The translations under genes were made by a program, and so were the position numbers. This document shows positions 25,259-34,592 of a stretch of 64,000 nt of DNA, one piece after another (position 1 is the stretch's first letter; each line of letters begins with the position of its first letter). The DNA is from Desulfosporosinus hippei DSM 8344 (lineage in GTDB: Bacteria; Bacillota; Desulfitobacteriia; Desulfitobacteriales; Desulfitobacteriaceae): NCBI RefSeq assembly GCF_900100785.1, contig NZ_FNCP01000004.1, forward strand, positions 1-64,000. Direction: 5' to 3'. The notes beneath the pieces are model-generated. The model made no database searches and was not told where the DNA came from. It saw only the letters and a list, made by a program, of their open reading frames with translations.

Positions 25259-27472
25259 TTATTTAACCATATATTTCGCAAGTGTTGCCTCGAGGACTAC
25301 CATCGAGATCGGTTTGCTAATATAGTCATCCATGCCTGCAGCAAGGCATTTTTCTCGATCACCCTTCATTGCATGAGCCGTCATCGCAATAACTGGCGTA
25401 TTCTTATTTAATGAGTCCATTTTCTTAATCTGTTCAGTCGCTTCATAGCCGTCCATGACTGGCATTTGACAATCCATTAATATCAGATTGAATTTTTTGG
25501 CATTGCATAACTCTACTGCCTGTTGTCCATTTATGGCTAAGTCTACTAAATATCCTAATTTTTCCAGCATTATTAGTTCTAACCTCTGATTTGGAACCAT
25601 GTCTTCTACCAGTAGGATGTATCCATTACTCAAATCAGGATGTTTCTTTGGGGCTGTTTGTCTTGTAGTTAAATTTCCTTTGATCTCTGATACTCCTAAA
25701 ACAAAAACCTCCGAAACAACCTCAAGTAATTCCTTTCGTCGGACAGGTTTAGAAAGATAGCCGGCAAATCTTATACCCTGAGCCAGCTTCCAGTCTCCTT
25801 TCTGAGCTGCGGAGGTGATCAGAATAAATCTAATATCCTTGAACCGTTCCTCTGTCAACAAATGTTGCCCAAATTCGTGCCCATTCATCCTAGGCATCGT
25901 GTAATCCACAAGTATAATCTGAGGCAAACTTTCTATCGCTAATCCTTGAAGGATTTCAATTCCCTCTATTCCATCCTTTGCACTTATAATCTCACAACCT
26001 GTCTCAAGCAGATATTCACAGATGATCATTCGATTACTATCATTGTCTTCAACAATCATAACTCTAAGATTGCTCAAGTTATCATATCTAAGTCTCGGTT
26101 CCTCCTCTTCCAGTTGCATTTTTTCTAGTTCTAAAGTTATGCTGAAGGAGCTGCCTTTCTCCGGTTCGCTGATAACTTCAATAGTGCCACCCATAAGTTC
26201 TAATATTTTTTTTGAGATAGCCAGCCCAAGACCAGTTCCTTCATACTTTCGTGTTGTAGAAGCATCTGCCTGCATAAATGTTTGAAATAACCTCTGCTTG
26301 GCCTCCTTTGATATTCCGATACCTGTGTCTTGTATTTCAAGTAGTATAATTACTTTTTCTATATTCTCTTTCATTAACCTTACTCTAACCGCCACTTCCC
26401 CTTGATCTGTGAACTTGACAGCGTTACCTATCAAATTATTTAAAACCTGCCTCAATCTGCCCAGGTCCCCACGAACTCCAACAGGGACTTCAGCCGATAT
26501 ATAGGAGAGTATCTCAATACCTTTTCCATGTGCTTTAGGTGAGAATAGCGAAACAGTTTCTTCCACTAGTTTATGAAGATTAAAGGATATACTTTCAGCC
26601 ATCATCTGACCCGCTTCAATTTTCGAGTAATCTAATATATCATTAATCACTAAAAGCAGAGCGTCCGTTGAAGTCTTGACTTCTGCCAGATAACTGGCTT
26701 GTTCTTTTTCCAATGGCATGGCGGAGAGAATATCTATATAACCGATAATCCCATTCATGGGTGTTCGGATTTCGTGGCTCATATTGGCAAGAAACTGTGA
26801 TTTAGCCGCTGTAGCTTCTTCTGCAGCATGTAACGCACATTTAAGCGCTTCTTCTTTTTCTTTCATTTTGGCTTCGGAAACAAATTGTTTCTGGAACAAG
26901 CGAGAAATGGAGTTAGCAGATAATAATATCAGCCCATAAAAAATCAACAAAAGCACTGTGAAAACCAGGAACAAGAAATTGTGTTCTCCTGCTAAAGTAG
27001 CTGTTATTATACTCCCCAGGACACCAACCCAAATCATTGACAGGTACGGGGCTGTCGCCAGAATAAAGGCCCCCGATGTAATAAAACCAACGATATATGA
27101 TCCCAAGAAGACTAACTGCAGTCCTTCAGCATAAGGATAAATTATAAATGCCAAAAGCCCACAAAAACCAGCTGAGAGTCCTGTCAGAACCATATGCTTT
27201 ACAATACACATTTTTCCGAGTAGTTTATCATTGCAGTAATCGAGTATGGCTGATACACTCCAAAAAAAAGCAGTAATAGTAATCAGGCCAACGCAGAGAT
27301 ACATGGATAACCTAATCTGAACATTGGGGAAGATCAATAAAATTCCGAAATTACAGATCAACGTTGTAAGCTGAGCAAAGGGAAGAATTTTGCAAACTGC
27401 TTTTAATCCTGCAGATCTAGCTTTCTCTATTAGAATCTGTTCTGAATCGGGACTTAAAGGAGAAAAGGCCAT
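25259..27472 (-). CDS. Hybrid sensor histidine kinase with two receiver domains
   Basis: 737 residues. Six or seven transmembrane helices at about 20-195 form a membrane sensor. Then HisKA (NMSHEIRTPMNGIIGY), N box NLIGNAVKFT, G1 DTGIGIS and G2 GTGLGLAISKKILELMGG. Two receivers follow: REC1 (VMIVEDND..., LVDYTMPRMNG) and REC2 (ILLVEDMV..., ILMDCQMPVMDG, Lys in SKPIS). REC2 carries the usual Asp, Thr and Lys; REC1 is less canonical (VDYTMP). There is no Hpt domain, so relay goes to another protein. It is an orphan: no cognate regulator is adjacent. Confidence 0.88.
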   Translation of the reverse strand: MAFSPLSPDSEQILIEKARSAGLKAVCKILPFAQLTTLICNFGILLIFPNVQIRLSMYLCVGLITITAFFWSVSAILDYCNDKLLGKMCIVKHMVLTGLSAGFCGLLAFIIYPYAEGLQLVFLGSYIVGFITSGAFILATAPYLSMIWVGVLGSIITATLAGEHNFLFLVFTVLLLIFYGLILLSANSISRLFQKQFVSEAKMKEKEEALKCALHAAEEATAAKSQFLANMSHEIRTPMNGIIGYIDILSAMPLEKEQASYLAEVKTSTDALLLVINDILDYSKIEAGQMMAESISFNLHKLVEETVSLFSPKAHGKGIEILSYISAEVPVGVRGDLGRLRQVLNNLIGNAVKFTDQGEVAVRVRLMKENIEKVIILLEIQDTGIGISKEAKQRLFQTFMQADASTTRKYEGTGLGLAISKKILELMGGTIEVISEPEKGSSFSITLELEKMQLEEEEPRLRYDNLSNLRVMIVEDNDSNRMIICEYLLETGCEIISAKDGIEGIEILQGLAIESLPQIILVDYTMPRMNGHEFGQHLLTEERFKDIRFILITSAAQKGDWKLAQGIRFAGYLSKPVRRKELLEVVSEVFVLGVSEIKGNLTTRQTAPKKHPDLSNGYILLVEDMVPNQRLELIMLEKLGYLVDLAINGQQAVELCNAKKFNLILMDCQMPVMDGYEATEQIKKMDSLNKNTPVIAMTAHAMKGDREKCLAAGMDDYISKPISMVVLEATLAKYMVK

Positions 27473-27871
27473 AGTTCACCTCATAATAAGCATTCATACT
27501 GAACACACTGTTTAATAACACTGCTCTCGATATTCCAGAAGATATACTAAGATTCTACAATAAATGCTAAATTCCTCTATTAAATTAAACAGGCATACCT
27601 TCCCATAAGTAAGAAGGTATGCCTGTTTAATTATTCGGATGCTTCCAAGTTCAAAGAAACACTGTCATATGGTTCGGGAATTCCCGTTGTCAGATCGTAA
27701 AGATAGGCTGTGTCTAATCATTTCCTGATATTTCTGGATATTATGCAGAGGAAGTTTAAATCTTCGTTTAGGATTTCAGAGATGATCCAAAAAAAATTTC
27801 ACTTAGACAAATTTCAAATTGCAATAATTTCCATATTATGGATTAGATCAAGATTAAAGGGGGTAAGTTAA
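27473..27871. other. Divergent intergenic region with unassigned hairpin and sporulation promoter area
   Basis: An 18-bp perfect hairpin (27584-27601/27614-27631, ATTAAACAGGCATACCTT and its complement) sits between two divergent genes where nothing should be terminated. The last 150 bases closely match 38440-38570; both copies contain TTTCCATATTATGGATTA before the mini-gene, a possible sigma-K-like CATA-N3-TA element. Confidence 0.5.
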
Positions 27872-27994
27872 ATGGCATTTGGTAACATGGATGGAGCCGC
27901 TTGCGGTTGTGATCATGGAAAAGGATTTGGAGCTGGCATTGCTGCTATTGTAATAATAATTCTTCTTCTCATCGCATTGGGAATTGTGTTCTAA
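27872..27994 (+). CDS. YjcZ-like sporulation mini-protein, type A, copy 1
   Basis: 40 residues: a Gly/Cys/His-rich head (CGCDHGKGFGAG) and one hydrophobic helix ending ALGIVF. Such mini-proteins are common in spore formers and are thought to be spore-associated. The start follows AAAGGGGGT. It forms a bicistron with the type B mini-gene at 28021 (gap 26 bases). A nearly identical copy is at 38571. Confidence 0.82.
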   Translation: MAFGNMDGAACGCDHGKGFGAGIAAIVIIILLLIALGIVF

Positions 27995-28020
27995 TTTTAA
28001 GTTAGAAAGGTGGAAACATT

Positions 28021-28164
28021 ATGTACGGAATGAGTAATGTATGCTGTCCTCCTCAGGTTGCCCCAGTCGCTGGTTATGGGTATGGCGGAGTCGGCGCAGG
28101 AGTCGGTGCAGGAATTATCGCGATTGCTATTTTAATTCTTCTTGCCTTAGGGGTCATATTCTAA
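28021..28164 (+). CDS. YjcZ-like sporulation mini-protein, type B, copy 1
   Basis: 47 residues: MYGMSNVCCPP, a Gly/Tyr/Val-rich repeat (VAPVAGYGYGGVGAGVGAG) and one hydrophobic helix ending LGVIF. AAAGGTGG precedes the ATG. It follows the type A gene in the same transcript and has copies at 38719 and, decayed, at 20786. A terminator at 28206 ends the unit. Confidence 0.82.
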   Translation: MYGMSNVCCPPQVAPVAGYGYGGVGAGVGAGIIAIAILILLALGVIF

Positions 28165-28205
28165 ATCAAGCTAATGTAAAAGTTGTTATAATAATGGAGA
28201 AAAAC

Positions 28206-28228
28206 AGCAGGAAGAATATCTTCCTGCT
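28206..28228 (+). terminator. Terminator of the mini-protein pair
   Basis: AGCAGGAAGA/TCTTCCTGCT hairpin with short loop; the T run is weak. Confidence 0.45.
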
Positions 28229-28386
28229 AACTTCATGAACGGATCGATAGGTTCAGTATATTTTTCAAGGGGAGCATACCAATGCTTATAGTTCCCAAGA
28301 TAGGGCGCTTTCCAAGTTTTCATTTTCTATTTAATTCTCGGGAGGAAGACAACAACCCACGCCTCGCGTTTTGTGAGCTGGATACT

Positions 28387-30768
28387 TTATATCTCTAAAA
28401 AACCCGGCCCTTCCTTCTGCTGAAGCAAACGCTCTATTCTTGGCAGGGAAATCCCCAGGGTTTCTCGGAGCACATCTTCCACGGTTTCTACGGGTATCAC
28501 CGTAAGTTGTTTTTTTACGTCTTCGGGTACATCCTTCAGATCCACTACATTGTCCTTGGGAATCAACACTTTGCTGGTGCCGGCCCTTTGGGCTCCCAGC
28601 AGTTTTTCCTTCAGCCCGCCGATCGGCAGGACGGCCCCTCTCAGGGTAATTTCTCCAGTCATGGCGATTTGAGAATCCACCTTCTTGCCTGTGATCAGGG
28701 AAGCTAGGGCGGTGAATAAGGCGATTCCTGCGGAAGGACCGTCTTTGGGTACCGCTCCGGAAGGGACATGAATATGCAGATCCCGTTCCTTAAAAGGAAC
28801 TGTATTAAGAGGCAAGCGCGATTTTAACAGGCTCAGAGAAATTCTGGCCGATTCTTTCATCACATCGCCCAGCTTGCCGGTGAGGATAACCTCTCCGCTT
28901 CCGGGCATATCGGTGGCCTCGATAAAAAGGATTTCACCACCGACGGGAGTCCAGGCCAACCCCGTGACCACGCCGGGAGGATTATCCTGCTGAACCCGGT
29001 CATGCCGCGCCACCTGCCTGCCCAACAGTTCCTCCAATTCCTCGGCCTTAATCCGGTAAGGCAAATCGACCTTGTGTGAGACAATTTTTTCCGAAGTTAC
29101 TCTGGCCAGGGCAGACAGTTGCTTTTTCAGCCCCCTGACCCCGGCTTCCAAGGTATATTCACTGATTATTTTTTGCAGCACATCATCGTCCAACAGCAAT
29201 TGTTCCGTGGTCAGTCCGTGTTCTTCCAGGATAGCCGGGAACAGATGATTTTTGCCGATATGGAATTTTTCCTCAATGGTATAGCTGGAAACCTGAATGA
29301 CTTCCATTCTGTCCAATAGCGGCCCCGGTATGGTTTCGGTTGAATTGGCCGTGGCAATAAAGAACACATCGGACAAATCATAGGGCAGATCCAGATAATG
29401 ATCGGTAAAGCTGTTGTTTTGCTCCGGATCAAGCACCTCCAGCAAGGCGCTGGCCGGATCGCCGCTGAAACCGCCGGTCATTAGTTTATCAACTTCATCG
29501 AGAACCATGACGGAATTGTTGGTGCCTGCCTTACGGATGCTTTGGATAATCCGCCCCGGCAAGGCACCTACATAGGTCCTGCGGTGTCCCCGGATTTCGG
29601 CTTCATCCCTGATTCCTCCTAAGCTCAAACGGATATACTTCCGCTCCAGCGCCTCAGCAATGCTTTTGCCCAGACTGGTCTTTCCGGTACCCGGAGGCCC
29701 GACCAACAAGATGATGGAGCCTTTTTTGCCGTTTTTCAGCTGCATCACTGCCAAATGCTGGATAATCCTGTCCTTAACCTTCTCCAGTCCATAATGCTGT
29801 TCATCCAGAATCCGCCTTGCCGCTCCAAGATTAACCGGCTTAACTTCAGCCTTTGCCCAGGGCAGCTGTACCAGAAGCTCCAGGTAATTGCGGATCACGC
29901 TATATTCGGAGCTTTGGGGCCCCAGTGACTCCAGCTTATCTAATTCTTCAAGGGCGGCATCCCTGATATCGGGCGGCATCTGAGCATCTTCGATTTTGCT
30001 TAGATAATCCTTCTCTTTTTTCCCGCCTTTGCCTTTTTTCCCTTCATTCAATTCCTCCTGAATGACTTTCAGCTGCTCTCTGAGCGCGGATTCTCGGTAG
30101 AACCGGTTGGCTCGCTCAGATAATTTCTCGGACATCTGGATCTGCAATTCAATGGCTTCCTTTTGCTTCAGCAGATGATCCATGAAGCGCAAACCCCGTT
30201 CCTTCAGGGAATCTATTTTTAAGAGTTCATATTTGTCTTCGTTAGAGATGGGCAGAAACTGACTCAAATACCCAATGAGCAGATTCAAGTCGGCAAAGGG
30301 TTCCACCACTTTGTTGTATCTCTCTCCCCCTTGGAATTTTTCACTCACTTCATAGACAACTTTTTTTAGGTAATCCAGCATTTCCTCCCGACCTTGCTCG
30401 GTTAAGTCCGTCTGATCCGGTTCAAGCTCGTATTGAGCATAGATCTGACCATTTTCCAATTGAAGTTCCCGAATTACAATTCTGTCTTTTATACTGACCG
30501 CTACGTGCAAAGCTTTTTCAGACTCCTCAATTCGATTGACCGCGAAGGTTACGCCAATCCGGTAAAAATCGTCTTCCTCAAGGGACTTTTGACCGAAATT
30601 CTGCTTCAATGGCAATGCGATCTTCGCGATTTCATCGTTCTCCAAAAAATTTCTTTGGATATCATCCAGGGTTTTCAGCTGAATGATGGTTTCCACCTTC
30701 GGCAATAAAACCGTATGGGATACGGGGAAAACAATGGCTCTCTTTTGCGTGTTATCGATTTTACTCAT
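28387..30768 (-). CDS. lon: Lon ATP-dependent protease
   Basis: 793 residues with the full Lon layout: N-terminal substrate domain, AAA+ module (Walker A GPPGTGKTSLGK, Walker B VMVLDEVDKL) and a Ser-Lys protease domain with KDGPSAGIA and the downstream catalytic Lys. It is a housekeeping protease for misfolded and regulatory proteins. A TetR-like palindrome lies 26 bases upstream (30794-30809), matching one upstream of the neighbouring tetR gene, so regulation by that protein is likely. Promoter unassigned. Confidence 0.93.
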   Translation of the reverse strand: MSKIDNTQKRAIVFPVSHTVLLPKVETIIQLKTLDDIQRNFLENDEIAKIALPLKQNFGQKSLEEDDFYRIGVTFAVNRIEESEKALHVAVSIKDRIVIRELQLENGQIYAQYELEPDQTDLTEQGREEMLDYLKKVVYEVSEKFQGGERYNKVVEPFADLNLLIGYLSQFLPISNEDKYELLKIDSLKERGLRFMDHLLKQKEAIELQIQMSEKLSERANRFYRESALREQLKVIQEELNEGKKGKGGKKEKDYLSKIEDAQMPPDIRDAALEELDKLESLGPQSSEYSVIRNYLELLVQLPWAKAEVKPVNLGAARRILDEQHYGLEKVKDRIIQHLAVMQLKNGKKGSIILLVGPPGTGKTSLGKSIAEALERKYIRLSLGGIRDEAEIRGHRRTYVGALPGRIIQSIRKAGTNNSVMVLDEVDKLMTGGFSGDPASALLEVLDPEQNNSFTDHYLDLPYDLSDVFFIATANSTETIPGPLLDRMEVIQVSSYTIEEKFHIGKNHLFPAILEEHGLTTEQLLLDDDVLQKIISEYTLEAGVRGLKKQLSALARVTSEKIVSHKVDLPYRIKAEELEELLGRQVARHDRVQQDNPPGVVTGLAWTPVGGEILFIEATDMPGSGEVILTGKLGDVMKESARISLSLLKSRLPLNTVPFKERDLHIHVPSGAVPKDGPSAGIALFTALASLITGKKVDSQIAMTGEITLRGAVLPIGGLKEKLLGAQRAGTSKVLIPKDNVVDLKDVPEDVKKQLTVIPVETVEDVLRETLGISLPRIERLLQQKEGPGFLEI

Positions 30769-30793
30769 CTTCTTTTATCCTCTCTCACTTCTT

Positions 30794-30809
30794 AAATGAA
30801 TGTTCATTT
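30794..30809 (-). promoter_or_regulatory. TetR-type operator upstream of lon
   Basis: AAATGAATGTTCATTT, a near-perfect palindrome, 26 bases upstream of the lon ATG. It matches 15 of 16 bases of the inverse of the site at 31481-31496 and so is the likely binding site of the TetR at 30890. Confidence 0.7.
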
Positions 30810-30889
30810 ATTAAATCGTAAAATTTTGCGAGATTCTTTTGTTATTCGCTCTCAATCGATCTCACAAAATCATCCCGCTTACCAGAACT

Positions 30890-31453
30890 CTATAATAATA
30901 TTGCGCTCAGGATTATTTTTGTCAGCTCCTGAAGCAAAACCTCTTTTTCCTCTAAACTTTTATGGATGTCAAGGGCGATCGCCTTGACCGGATAAAGAAT
31001 GACTACCAGCAAATTATCTTCACTGTAGGGTTTAAGGATTTTGTTCTGCTTCATCTCCCCAATTAGTTTATGGAGATGACAAATCCCCTTTTTCCCGTTA
31101 CAGCTATTGGCTAAGGCCGGACAATTGGAAAACTGCTCAACAAAGCTGAAGATTTCTTTGTGCTCCAGAATATAGTCATAATAACCCCGGATGATCAGCT
31201 CAATCTGTTGCCGCCCTCGAGCCCCCTGACCTACCCGATCGATTAAATAGCCATATATTTCTTCCGAGTATTCCTGATAGATATCCTGCAGCATGTTTTC
31301 TTTATTTTCATAGTAAACATACACTGTTGCCGGTGAAACCCCTGCGATCTTGGCGATCTTTGAGACAGATGCACCATGAAAGCCCTCTTGAAGGATCAAC
31401 TTGATTACTGCTTCTTTAATACTTCTTTCTTTTTCGTCATCCTTTTTTCTCAT
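30890..31453 (-). CDS. TetR-family regulator, probable repressor of lon and itself
   Basis: 187 residues. The HTH is FHGASVSKIAKIAGVSPATVYVYYENKENML. The C-terminal half is the effector domain; CNGKKGICHL and a further Cys (FSNCPAL) form a possible metal- or redox-sensitive cluster. It lies between the RND operon and lon on the same strand. Operator sites occur upstream of itself (31481) and of lon (30794). The RND genes lack this site, so it is not obviously their local repressor. Confidence 0.8.
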   Translation of the reverse strand: MRKKDDEKERSIKEAVIKLILQEGFHGASVSKIAKIAGVSPATVYVYYENKENMLQDIYQEYSEEIYGYLIDRVGQGARGRQQIELIIRGYYDYILEHKEIFSFVEQFSNCPALANSCNGKKGICHLHKLIGEMKQNKILKPYSEDNLLVVILYPVKAIALDIHKSLEEKEVLLQELTKIILSAILL

Positions 31454-31480
31454 GCAATCACCTCGATATATTCCTATATT

Positions 31481-31496
31481 AAATGATCATTCATTT
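31481..31496 (-). promoter_or_regulatory. TetR-type operator upstream of its own gene
   Basis: AAATGATCATTCATTT lies 28 bases upstream of the tetR ATG at 31453. It is the same spacing and, read inverted, the same sequence (15 of 16) as the lon site. An incomplete palindrome, as expected for a dimer site. Confidence 0.7.
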
Positions 31497-31524
31497 ATTG
31501 TCAATAGGAGTATGGTATGTCAAC

Positions 31525-34500
31525 CTATCCTTTGAGACTGATTACCGAGGATTCCCTTCTGAACATTTTTTTGCAATCATCCAACAAGGTGTAAATAACC
31601 GGTACTACAAACAATGTAAGAATCGTTGAAGTAATTAATCCCCCGATAACTGCATGAGCCATTGGCGCATACATCTCCGAGCCGGTTGCTTGCGCAAATG
31701 CTGAAGGCAGCATGCCGAAAATCATAGCCAAAGAGGTCATCACGATGGGACGCAGCCTTACCAGCCCAGCTTCCACCAAGGCATTATTAATCTCCACTCC
31801 TTCGCTTCTCCTCTGTCTGGCATAGTCAACAAGCAAAATGGCATTCTTGGCAACCAGGCCCATCAACAAAATGACCCCGATCAAAGACATGACGCTTAGC
31901 TGACTGCCGGCAATAAACAGTCCAAGTATTGCTCCGATAATAGCCAAAGGCAGAGCAAACATAATCGCTACCGGGTCAATATAGCTCTCAAACTGGGCTG
32001 CCATAACCAGGAATATAAAGAGAATCCCCATTCCCAAGGCTATCACCAGCTCAATAAAGCCATCTCCCATTGGATCATCAGCCAGCACAAGAGAAATACC
32101 CTTGGGCATCTGTAGTTCATGATTGAGCTTTTGCAAATTTAAAGCTGAAAAATCATCGGTAGAAATCCCTGTAACATTGGCTGAGAGTTCAATTTGTCCA
32201 GTCCTGTCATACCTTTGCAGGGTGGAAGAGGTGGTTGCAAAAACCTTGCGGGTCACCTGGTCCAGGGCAACCATACGCTCATTTGATCCTGAGACATAGA
32301 TCCCGCTCAAGCTGCCTAAGTCCACACGCTGATCATCCTCCAGGGAAACCCTCACATCATAGCGATCTTTTGCTCCATTAAACTTGCTCACGACGACACC
32401 GTCAAACAGTGTATTTAGGGTTTCTCCTACTGCAGCCGAATTGACTCCCAGATCTGCTGCCTGATCACGATCCACATCCAGCTGTAACTTAGGCTTTCCT
32501 GCCTTATAACTAATGCTTACATCCCGAGCACTGGGATCTTCCTTCAACATCTGTTTTGCTGCCAGGGCAATAGTTTGCATCTGCTCGTAATCATTCCCCC
32601 TGATATTAAAGGTGACATCCTTAGCGGTGCCCGACCCCATTGAAGCTGTATAAATGGCCAACTCTATCCCCGGAACTTTTTCATAGTCATTTCTCATTTT
32701 CTCAGCGATGTCTTTGGCACTGTCCTTGCGTTCCTTTTTATCAGATAGCTTTAGGTAAATTGATACTTCATCCATTCCTACTGTAGTGTACATACTCCGT
32801 ACTTCAGGATATTTCAAAGCAATACTTTCCAGGTTCTTAGCTTTTTGTCCTGCCGCCTCCAGGGATAAACCTGAGTCCAGCCCCACATCGATGGTAAGTT
32901 CCCCCAAGTCCGTGGCAGGAAGAAAGGTGAACCCCAGCCCGGGAACTAAAGCGATACTTCCCGCAAACATGGCGAAAACCAAGACCAGGGTTTTCAGCCT
33001 GTGGCGGAGGACTACCTTAAGTAATTGCGAATAATTTCCGGCAAGTTTATCAAGCCTTTGGTTAAACCACCCTAAAAACTTACCAATAATCCATTTCTCC
33101 TTTTTATCATCTGCCTTAAGCAGTTTAGCAGACATCATGGGTACCAGAGTAAAGGAAACGAACAATGAAACCAACATACTAAAAACAACTGTCAAGCCAA
33201 ACTCAATAAATATTTTCCCGATAAATCCGCTAACCAGGGCAACGGGGAGAAAGACAGCTACAACGGACAGGGACGTGGCCAGGACTGCCAGACCAATTTC
33301 AGAAGTAGCATCTTGGGCTGCTTGAAAGGGAGATTTACCCATACCCAGATGGCGCTCAATATTTTCTATGACAACAATTGCGTCATCGATCAGAAGTCCG
33401 ACGGATAGTGATATGGCCATCATTGACATGGTATTAATGGAAAAATTCATGAGCTTCATGGCAATAAACGTGGTAATGATGGAGATAGGCAGAGAAATTG
33501 CACTGGTCAAGGTGCTTTGCCATTTATTCAAGAAGAGAAAGATAATGGCAACTGCCAGGATACACCCTTCCAGGACAGTTTTATTAACATTGTTGACCGT
33601 GTCCTTTACTGCCTGGGAATTATCACGAACAATGTCAACCTTTACTCCTTCAGGCAGCAGTCCGGCAATCCGCGTCAATTCTTCTTTAACGTTTTCTGAT
33701 ACCAACACTGTATTGGCACCTGATTGTTTGATGATATCAATCCCTATGGCCGGCTTGCCTTGATAAAAGCAGAGAGATTCCCTATCCTTCATTCCATCCC
33801 TCACTTCTGCTACATCACCCACCCTAATCTCAGATCCTGCCCGTTTGGCAATCAGAATATTATTAAAATCCTCAACTTTATTGATATTACTGGTTGTACT
33901 AAGGGAAATTTCTGTGCTGGCATCCGTCACCTTACCGCCCTGCATCTCAAGATTATCACTTTGCAGGCTATTGACTACTTCTGACGTAGTTAAGCCAAAG
34001 GAAGCGAGCTTTTCCTTATCCAGCAGAATATGTATTTCCCGTTCTGTATTACCTTGGATGTTTACTGCACCAACGCCTTTAACCGTATAGAGACCCTTTT
34101 TTACTACATCATTGACTAATTGAGATAACTCTTCAGTTTCTCCTGTCCCGGATACTGCCAGAGAAAAAATAGCTTCGGCAGACATATCAAATTTAGCAAT
34201 AACCGGCTCCTCAACCTCTTGAGGCAGCTGCCCTCGTATGGAGCCGACTTTATCCCGCACCTCTTGAACCGCTACATCTGCGGATTTATCCATAGAAAAC
34301 TCCAGGACTGTATTAGACACTCCCTCAGTGATGGTTGAACTTATATGCTTTACTCCGGAAATCTGTCCTGCTGCTTCCTCTACAAGCTTCGTCACCTTAG
34401 TTTCGAGCTGCTCCGGCGATGCTCCCCTTTGCTCAACAGTTACTGTAACGTAAGGTATATCCGCCTGAGGCATATCATTGACCGTCAACCTATCGTAGGA

Positions 34501-34581
34501 GAGAATACCAACTACCAGGAGGACTACGAAAATAACCGTAATAAAAACAGGTCGCTTAATACTGACATCAGCTAAAATCAT
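31525..34581 (-). CDS. RND-family efflux pump inner-membrane transporter (AcrB/HAE1 type)
   Basis: 1018 residues, the full RND length: 12 transmembrane helices and two large extracytoplasmic loops. Conserved marks: FITVIFVVLLVVG after a short cytosolic start, GLLIDDAIVVIENIERH with the proton-relay aspartates in TM4, and SLIGVILLMGLVAKNAILLVDYARQRR in the second half. Driven by proton flow, it expels drugs or lipids. It is cotranscribed with the adaptor at 34593 (12 bases apart). RND pumps without an outer-membrane channel gene are usual in Gram-positives. Confidence 0.9.
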   Translation of the reverse strand: MILADVSIKRPVFITVIFVVLLVVGILSYDRLTVNDMPQADIPYVTVTVEQRGASPEQLETKVTKLVEEAAGQISGVKHISSTITEGVSNTVLEFSMDKSADVAVQEVRDKVGSIRGQLPQEVEEPVIAKFDMSAEAIFSLAVSGTGETEELSQLVNDVVKKGLYTVKGVGAVNIQGNTEREIHILLDKEKLASFGLTTSEVVNSLQSDNLEMQGGKVTDASTEISLSTTSNINKVEDFNNILIAKRAGSEIRVGDVAEVRDGMKDRESLCFYQGKPAIGIDIIKQSGANTVLVSENVKEELTRIAGLLPEGVKVDIVRDNSQAVKDTVNNVNKTVLEGCILAVAIIFLFLNKWQSTLTSAISLPISIITTFIAMKLMNFSINTMSMMAISLSVGLLIDDAIVVIENIERHLGMGKSPFQAAQDATSEIGLAVLATSLSVVAVFLPVALVSGFIGKIFIEFGLTVVFSMLVSLFVSFTLVPMMSAKLLKADDKKEKWIIGKFLGWFNQRLDKLAGNYSQLLKVVLRHRLKTLVLVFAMFAGSIALVPGLGFTFLPATDLGELTIDVGLDSGLSLEAAGQKAKNLESIALKYPEVRSMYTTVGMDEVSIYLKLSDKKERKDSAKDIAEKMRNDYEKVPGIELAIYTASMGSGTAKDVTFNIRGNDYEQMQTIALAAKQMLKEDPSARDVSISYKAGKPKLQLDVDRDQAADLGVNSAAVGETLNTLFDGVVVSKFNGAKDRYDVRVSLEDDQRVDLGSLSGIYVSGSNERMVALDQVTRKVFATTSSTLQRYDRTGQIELSANVTGISTDDFSALNLQKLNHELQMPKGISLVLADDPMGDGFIELVIALGMGILFIFLVMAAQFESYIDPVAIMFALPLAIIGAILGLFIAGSQLSVMSLIGVILLMGLVAKNAILLVDYARQRRSEGVEINNALVEAGLVRLRPIVMTSLAMIFGMLPSAFAQATGSEMYAPMAHAVIGGLITSTILTLFVVPVIYTLLDDCKKMFRRESSVISLKG

Positions 34582-34592
34582 CCTTATCCCCC

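Noticed and set aside
33368-33763. Long plus-strand frame within the RND pump gene
   Set aside because: Antisense shadow of the conserved TM4 region of the pump.
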